NCBI GenBank assembly: GCA_039621445.1
Contig: CP154957.1
Coordinates: forward strand, 39,526,654-39,590,653
Length of the DNA: 64,000 nt
DNA from: Euglena gracilis
Lineage: Eukaryota; Euglenida; Euglenophyceae; Euglenales
Direction of reading: 5' to 3'
Notes under the pieces: model-generated
Seen by the model: the letters and a program-made list of their open reading frames with translations, nothing else
Databases searched by the model: none
Told to the model about the DNA's origin: nothing
Program-made: the position numbers and the translations under genes
In this document: one piece after another, positions 58,167 to 64,000 of the stretch
Position numbering within the stretch: position 1 is the stretch's first letter
Layout: each line of letters starts with the position of its first letter

Positions 58167-59309
58167 CACATGTCACATACCCCTGGGCCACCTCACAGAC
58201 ACCGTCACGTCGACACCCCGAACGACCCCAAAGCCAACCCCAACCCTACCACCCATACCAACCTCGACTGACTTGAACTTACACACCTGTGACAAAACCT
58301 GCCTGACTCAAAACGACAAAACGGGCTTGGGCAGCCCCCCCTGGCCAGCCCACCTGAACCTGAACCGCTGGACAGCTCAACTCGAACCAGCCCAACGGAC
58401 CTGAACAAGACCCGACCCGACCCGAATTCACTGACCTCAAGTGCCTCTCTTCTGCCAATCAACCCATTCTTCAATTCTTCATCGTTGTTCTTGTGGGTTG
58501 GGACCCCCCCGAGGAGAACGAACCTTCCCCCCTGGACTTGGCCAGCCTACCTGTAAAAAAAAACAAAACACAGCCCCCAACCCCAACCGTAGCAGCCAGC
58601 CAAAACTGGGCAAACGGTGGAAGGGGAACCTGATTTTGACCAAAAAACGCAGACCTGGCCGACCTCGGGCCACCTTCCTGGGGGGGGGGGGCGAGGACCC
58701 TCCACAGCACCTGACCACGCACAAACCAGCCTACCCCCCAGAAAAAAATGCAAAAATACAAAAAAAACCTTGTCCTTGACCCAGCCTGATTTTTAACCGA
58801 AAACCCAGCCTTCACCTGATTTTTATAAAAATTCGTCCCCGGCCGGAGCCTGACCGCTTGGCCTGGGGGGGGGGTTGAAGACCCCAACAGGACCTACCCC
58901 CCACCGAACGGACACCAACCCCAGACACCGTATTGGCTAACCGAACCGAAAACGGCTGTCTAGGACCCTGACCGTGACAAAACAACTCACCTGGCCTGGG
59001 AATTAGAATTTCCTGAGAATTTTAACCGTGGCTGGCGCTTGGTTCACAACGGCGCCTGCCCCCCCCCCAACGACAAACAGCCCTAGGCGGGCTGGGGGGG
59101 GGGCAACACACCAGCCCCGCACAGACCCAACTACCCAAAGGAGAATATTTGACTCAGCCCCCCGGCAATAAAACGAACCTGGACGGCACAGCCCCCTGAG
59201 GGGGGGGGACCCTGAACCACAACGGTCCCCTCGCTCGCCCCCTCCTCACAACGAGTGCACTCCGCACCCCTTCCTGTTGGAGTCGTGAAGAGTTGCAAAC
59301 AACTCCTTC
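58167..59309 (+). other. 3' untranslated region of the retrotransposon
   Basis: 1.14 kb of C- and A-rich sequence without a conserved ORF lies between the chromodomain stop and the polypurine tract. It contains several G-runs (58680, 58866, 59095). No env-like gene is seen. Confidence 0.7.
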
Positions 59310-59320
59310 GGGAAGGGGAG
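59310..59320 (+). promoter_or_regulatory. Polypurine tract
   Basis: GGGAAGGGGAG lies directly before the 3' LTR, the expected plus-strand primer position. It independently supports TGTGAG as the LTR start. Confidence 0.85.
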
Positions 59321-59773
59321 TGTGAGTCAGGGGTGTTGAGTGCCCAAAACAACATAACCTTCCACAACCCAACCTGATGACTCTGCAGCTAGGATTAGGA
59401 AAATCTTATTAGGAATTACTATCAGCTGACTCCATCTGTCCCTGTGCAGGGCTCTGTTTCTCTGTCATTCTGTCAGTTTGTGGTTCAAGAATTATCTGGA
59501 TCAATTATCTGGAACCAATCATTATCTTACCCTTGGTTTGGACTTTGGTACTTTCTTCCTTTGTGGTTTGCTTGTATTGTGCTGCATTTGTGGATTTGCT
59601 TGCTGGATTATTTGTGGATTTTTTATCAAAGGAAAGGTGTGAGCCAACCAACCCACCTGTTTTCACCCCAAAAACCCTCAAAAACAAAAGAAAATGCAAT
59701 TTTTAAAACAGGCCGCGAGGGGAATTGAAAGCACTCTGGGCAGGGTAAAAGATCCTACGCAAAGGGGTGCCGG
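59321..59773 (+). repeat. 3' LTR
   Basis: 453 bases, the partner of 46054-46506. It is immediately preceded by a polypurine tract. The flanking bases do not give a clean target duplication with the 5' side. Confidence 0.92.
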
Positions 59774-60150
59774 TGTGTACCAGGCACGATCCCAGCTCTG
59801 TAGGAAACCTGCGGAGTCTGGATCCGTCACAATCTGACGGCTGTGATGAACACAGCCTGACGATCGTGGCAGATCCTATGGGAATTAGCGACACGTATCA
59901 CACGTGCTCGCGTGATCTCTTTTCCTCACAGGTGGTATTCTATTCTTCACATTCTAATTGTTTTGAAGTAAGAGGATAAACCTCTGAAAAGACTGAACAC
60001 GACTGTGAAGGAAAACCGTGCAGGATTTCCCGCACCAAGTGTAGGGGTGGCAGGATTTTCCTGCGGGAATTGTGAAAAATGCGGTGAAATTCTCCCGGTG
60101 GGGCGGGTTTCCCGCCGAAAACCCAATGGGTGATCTGGTAATCCAGAACC
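59774..60150. other. Right flank of the retrotransposon
   Basis: Unique sequence with inverted phrases (CAATCTGACGGCTGTG and CACAGCCTGACGATCG). No gene. Confidence 0.4.
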
Positions 60151-60154
60151 CGAT

Positions 60155-62580
60155 GGTGGTTGGTATGATCACGAATGTGATACATGACCAATACCAGGTG
60201 TGGGGTGTTGGCTCATTCCTCGTACAAGGTTGGAATGTTGAATTTCTTGGTGGAGACTCGAATTTTCGAGCGGGGGGTCAATTTCCTCATCGGAAATGTG
60301 TTGTGAAAAGTGGGTTTGTGGTGTGGGCAAATGCAAAGGTGGTACAATTCGCGTTTTCGCGGGTGGTTGTACCAAATTCGCGGTGGATGTAGGGATTCCT
60401 ACTCCAGAAGTGGTAATTTGAGAACGCGATTCCGGGACATTTGGAATACCAACCGCAGCGCTTACCGCGGTGGGTGGTGGCACAACTGGTACCGGAGCGG
60501 ACATTTTGTCCAAACTCGCGGACAAGTCATGCACCGTTTCTTCCAAATGTTCTACCAACTGGAGTTGGCCGCAAATACGGTCAACCTCATTCTACAAATG
60601 CCTAATGCGTTTGCGGTAACGGGAAAAATCGTCCAAGTGGGGTAATTTTTCAGAAACCAAGTGTAAATCTTGGACAAGTTGTCCTTGGGACTTCTCCACA
60701 TTCCGGAGTTGATCCGCAAGCGCTTTTACTGCATTTGAGACAATTTGCAATTGATGGAGTGAATTGGTGGGGGTTTCCACGGTGGTGCGCGAATTTTCCG
60801 CGGTTGGCTTTTCCAACAACGCAGAAATTCGTCCATCCAACCGTGAAACCTCATCCTGCATGGATCCGGCATTCCGATTCACAGATTCCTCAAGTTGAAT
60901 CAAACTCGTGCAAAATGCTTGCAAGGTTTCCTTGTTGTCACCAAGCATTTTGTTATAAAATGAGCGAAATTCCGGTGTCTCGGATATCCGAGCGCACGAA
61001 ACATTGGGTAGTGTGCCAATTTCCGCTACTGTGGTGGACAACAAGGTGCATCGGGTTTGTAATTCCCCAATAGCGGCTTGAATACCACTAATGTCGGGAA
61101 TTCGCTTGGAAAGTGCGGAAACATGCTCCTGCAAACCGACAACGGTGGCATTAATACCGCCAATGTCCGTTTGTGTTTGTTGTTGCGCGAAATCCAACCG
61201 TTGTGTGCAATCCGCGATTTTCGCATGCAGGGTGGTTTATCCATCCTGATTTGCGGCACAATGGCAGGATTTCTGCTCCATGTGTGAAATTCGTTCCTCC
61301 AAAAGCTGGATTTGCGTACGGGGAACAAAACTTTCTTGCACTTTCGCTTGAAATTGCTTCAAATGCTCGATTTCCGAGCCAAGATGCAAAATCCGTTGTT
61401 GGGCTTCTTGGAAAGAAGTGGTAAGTGCGGCAAAATGCTCAACCGCGACAAAGTTACCGATTTCCAGCACATTGGGGGTGGCATTTTGTGCTTGTAACTG
61501 TTGCTGCAATTGCAGTAGCATGGTTGAACATGATTCCACTTTGGCAAAAAGATGGCTCATACCATCCTGCACATGCAGAAACTTACAATCATTCCGCGTT
61601 TCCGCTTCATGCAGTGTTTCACTGATTTGTTGGAAGTTTTGTGGAAGTTGGATGCGCAAAATACTGTCAACACTTTCCCGAAAATGCTGAAGGTCTTTCC
61701 CCGCATTTTCAAAATTGTGTTGGCAATATTTGCCGATTTCCTGCAAATAATTCCAGCAATATTCCAGTTTGGTGTTGACAACCCTTTGATTGTCCTCATC
61801 AAACTGCAAAACCTTGTTAAGCATGGTTGCGCATTCCGCAACACATTGGTCGACATGCAAAATTTGCTTGCTCAGCGGGTGATCCGCTGGGAGTTGACCG
61901 AGAATTCGGTAAACATCACCGGGGGTGAGGTTATCCCTCAAATCTTCCTCATCGTCCTCCACAATGGAAACAGCACCAGAGATTTCCGGTACCACCAGAC
62001 GCATATCTGGGTTCCATGGCAAAGCAGGGAAAACCGCAGTTTCCGCGGGTAATCCCGGCAATGCGTGAAATGGTGTGGGGGGTGGAAATTGAGGGGGGGG
62101 TTGGAAAAAACACGGTGTTTCCACCGAGTTGCACTCCAAAAGGCCCACCGGTGCTTCCACCGGGGATCTTTTGGGTGTGAACAGAGCAAAGGGCAAATAC
62201 CCCTCACTTTGTTCATGGGTAACATGAGTAACCAAGTGTAAAGGTGCAAGGGGTTCATCCCCTCGCCGCATCAATGATGGGTGAACCGGGATGGAGGAAG
62301 GCATTTTGCCACCTACATCCCGCACAATCAATGACAATGATGATGAAGAGGGTTCATTACCCCCTTGCAACAATGAAGGCGTTTCGCCTTGTGACAATGA
62401 CAATTGATGCAATGTGTCTTCTTGTTGCTTGGGGGGCCGGGAATTGGAACTTGTTTCATGCGAACCGTTCCAATCCCCGCAATATTCATCAAGATTGGTC
62501 AATGAACTCATCAACAAGTCATAATCAAATTTGCTGTTGGGGGTTGTGCTCTGCATCTTTTGAGATGGGTAAAAAGGCAA
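60155..62580 (-). pseudogene. Gag N-terminal half of a second LTR element, minus strand
   Basis: Three successive minus-strand reading frames, 62580-61237 (447 codons), 61197-60592 (201) and 60558-60169 (129), form one coiled-coil-rich protein. It contains FDYDLLMSSLTNLDEY, TPCFFQPPP, FQEAQQRILHLGSE, ERISHMEQKSCHC, RYRKRIRHL and GMSQHPTPGIGH. The same order occurs in the pseudogene at 31.8-35.7 kb. Stops between the frames show it is broken. It ends at 60155, just before the segment that would encode the VKPQWDGDPTTW region. Confidence 0.75.
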
Positions 62581-62589
62581 AAACCCAAA

Positions 62590-62975
62590 AATTCACACAA
62601 ATAAGCAGTGAAACAGGGACCAGAAACGTTGTATCGGCGAAAACCGAACAGAGCCTTCTGAGACCTGTATCCTTGCTTAAAGGTTGGCTAGGGGCCAGGA
62701 ACAGTACTTTCACCGTGTTTCACGGCTCAGTACGATCCTCACCACCAGTCAACCACAGAGTTTCTCTGTGTGGAACGTCTGTGTAGGCTCGTTGCCTAAA
62801 TCTGCTACCAAGTGTACGTCCAAGGACTTCCCTTTGACCCGTTTTGTCCCAGAAAAGCCTGTTTCGCTTTCTCCTGGTGCGCACCTACTTAGGTGAGTAA
62901 AAATCCTTGGAGTAACAAAGCCCTTTTCCCCAATTCCCCTATGCTAAGGCAGAGCACAAGGCAAGTCGCTGTGTA
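62590..62975 (-). repeat. Probable LTR and primer-binding region of the second gag element
   Basis: On the minus strand, TTGCCTTGTGCTCTGC and then GACGTACACTTGGTAGCAGA match the order at 36060-35920. TGGTAGCAGA resembles the initiator-Met tRNA 3' end complement. There is no intact LTR pair in the window. Confidence 0.45.
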
Positions 62976-62976
62976 A

Positions 62977-64000
62977 GGAGGTTCACACGGAGCGGATAAT
63001 CCGCGAAACGCGTTTGGTGTTAAGAATTACTCGGACCCAAACCCCTGTAATACCACCGAGGGTCAACGGGTTACTCAGAGAGACTTCAAGGGCACCATCG
63101 CAATCGCGAACAAGGTTAAACCCCAATGGGACGGGGATCCAACCACATGGAGACAATTTTTTCGGGACTGGGAATACTACTGGGCACTGAAGGGACCCAC
63201 CCAAGACCCGAATCCCGAGGTAGTCAAGATGGAATTCATCGATTGCCTACCGAGGGAGGAGCGAGAACGCGCACGCAATTTGGTGATACGTAATGGCGTA
63301 TCATTTGATGACCTGGTTAAGCAATACGCTTCAACCAACTCAAGTTTGGTCACCAGGATTACCCTGGAGAAGAAATGGCGACAATGCGCGCCATCGGATC
63401 GCAAATGGAAATACATTGACCTTTGGTATGCCAAATGGTTAGCACTTGCTTCCGATGTTGATGAACTTAGCGAGAAGCAAATGCGCGAACAATTCGATGC
63501 AGTTTTGTTGCATTTCACACCATCCCTCGTGAAGGATATCCATCGCGAGGAGTTGGCAGGACATGAGATGACTCTTGCCCAACGTTGGAATTATGTGTCA
63601 AAGCAACTCAAACTCACACAAGTTTTGGGACAAATACAGTCCGCTTTCCAAACGCATCCCACCGCGGGAATCCCTGCGGGTGCGGTTAATGCGTTGCAAA
63701 AATCACCCATGTCACCAAGATCACCCACCACGGGATCGAAAACGCGGAATCAGCGTTCTTCGGACCAAGGCACGGATAAACTGTGCTTTTTGTGTAACAA
63801 ATCTGGTCACATATCTCGGGAATGCCCGAATCCCGATGCGCGAAAGCGTATTGGAAGCCCAAGGGGCTCGACCTCCTCACGGGGATCGGGTTCCTCGGCG
63901 TTTTCACGGGAATCGGGAGTTTCACGTTCTTCGGAGAACCGCTTTAGCGGTAGTCGGCCCAAGTCACCATCGCGTGATGGTCGGGAAACCCGTCCTTCTC
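62977..64000 (+). CDS. gag: Gag C-terminal half with CCHC zinc knuckle, plus strand, runs off the window
   Basis: The frame is open from 62977 (after a TAA) to the window end, 341 codons, with no ATG before 63229. It contains NTTEGQRVTQRDFK, VKPQWDGDPTTWRQFFRDW, KMEFIDCLPREERERA, LEKKWRQCAPSDRKWKYIDL and FDAVLLHFTPSLV, then a CCHC knuckle (CFLCNKSGHISREC) and a Ser/Arg-rich tail. It is the continuation of the gag seen at 31.8-32.3 kb on the minus strand and is the best-preserved copy here. The coding upstream of 62977 is on the opposite strand, suggesting an inversion. Pol would lie beyond the window. Confidence 0.82.

Larger units (their letters stand above)
46054..59773 (+). mobile_element. 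Ty3/gypsy-type LTR retrotransposon encoding two DNA-methyltransferase-like domains
   Basis: A 13.7-kb element lies between two 453-bp LTRs. Internal order on the plus strand: coiled-coil ORFs, Gag, a Dam-like NPPY domain, a C5-methyltransferase-like domain, aspartic protease, RT, (duplicated protease-RT), RNase H, integrase with GPY/F module, chromodomain. Integrase after RT-RNase H places it with Ty3/gypsy, and the chromodomain places it with chromoviruses. LTRs differ at eight positions by eye, so insertion is recent, but single-base indels and the internal duplication suggest the copy is no longer autonomous. Methyltransferase capture by eukaryotic retrotransposons has, as I recall, been reported in dinoflagellates and charophytes. 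Two such domains in one element is the unusual point here. Confidence 0.9.

Noticed and set aside
58150-58404. 84-codon ORF after pol, considered as an env-like or accessory gene
   Set aside because: Short, Thr/Pro-rich, no signal peptide or membrane segment, and it overlaps the pol stop.

Overview
The window looks like nuclear DNA of a large, repeat-laden microbial eukaryote, probably an alga or other protist; the lineage is not resolved. The evidence is a kelch gene with kilobase-scale GT-AG introns, LTR and LINE retroelements, hAT relics, tRNA-headed repeats and abundant microsatellites. Homopolymer G and C runs of 8 to 20 bases occur throughout and often form the ends of small repeated elements. 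There is no operon-like gene packing and no rRNA gene.

Layout. (1) 0.5-13.5 kb, minus strand: one kelch beta-propeller gene. Nine exons can be joined in phase (370 codons) across introns full of satellites. (2) 14-31.8 kb: an intergenic nest of elements. It holds a TIR-plus-hairpin element inserted into a second copy of itself, hAT remnants, a 5'-truncated LINE, a tRNA-headed repeat, and a 2.3-kb TIR element carrying ten 77-bp tandem repeats. (3) 31.8-36.3 kb, minus: a broken LTR-retrotransposon gag interrupted by three different TIR elements. (4) 36.4-46.0 kb: LINE fragments, G-run elements, a 1.6-kb LTR pair without coding capacity (TRIM-like), the second tRNA-headed repeat, and a hAT remnant with target duplication. 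(5) 46.05-59.77 kb, plus: a nearly complete 13.7-kb Ty3/gypsy-type retrotransposon with two 453-bp LTRs. (6) 59.8-64 kb: a second copy of the gag-type element seen at 32-36 kb, with its N-terminal half on the minus strand and its C-terminal half on the plus strand.

The most interesting system is the 13.7-kb retrotransposon. Between Gag and the protease it carries two DNA-methyltransferase-like domains. One is a phage Dam-like NPPY domain, in frame with Gag behind a single UGA. The other is a compact cytosine-C5-methyltransferase-like domain with the PC and ENP motifs. Protease, RT, RNase H, integrase and a chromodomain follow. A 1.32-kb protease-RT segment is tandemly duplicated, and each copy has its own single-base indels. 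The second system of note is a set of small elements whose ends are G/C homopolymers joined to short constant words. They have TA or 3-bp target duplications and can be delimited exactly because several of them interrupt recognisable coding sequence.
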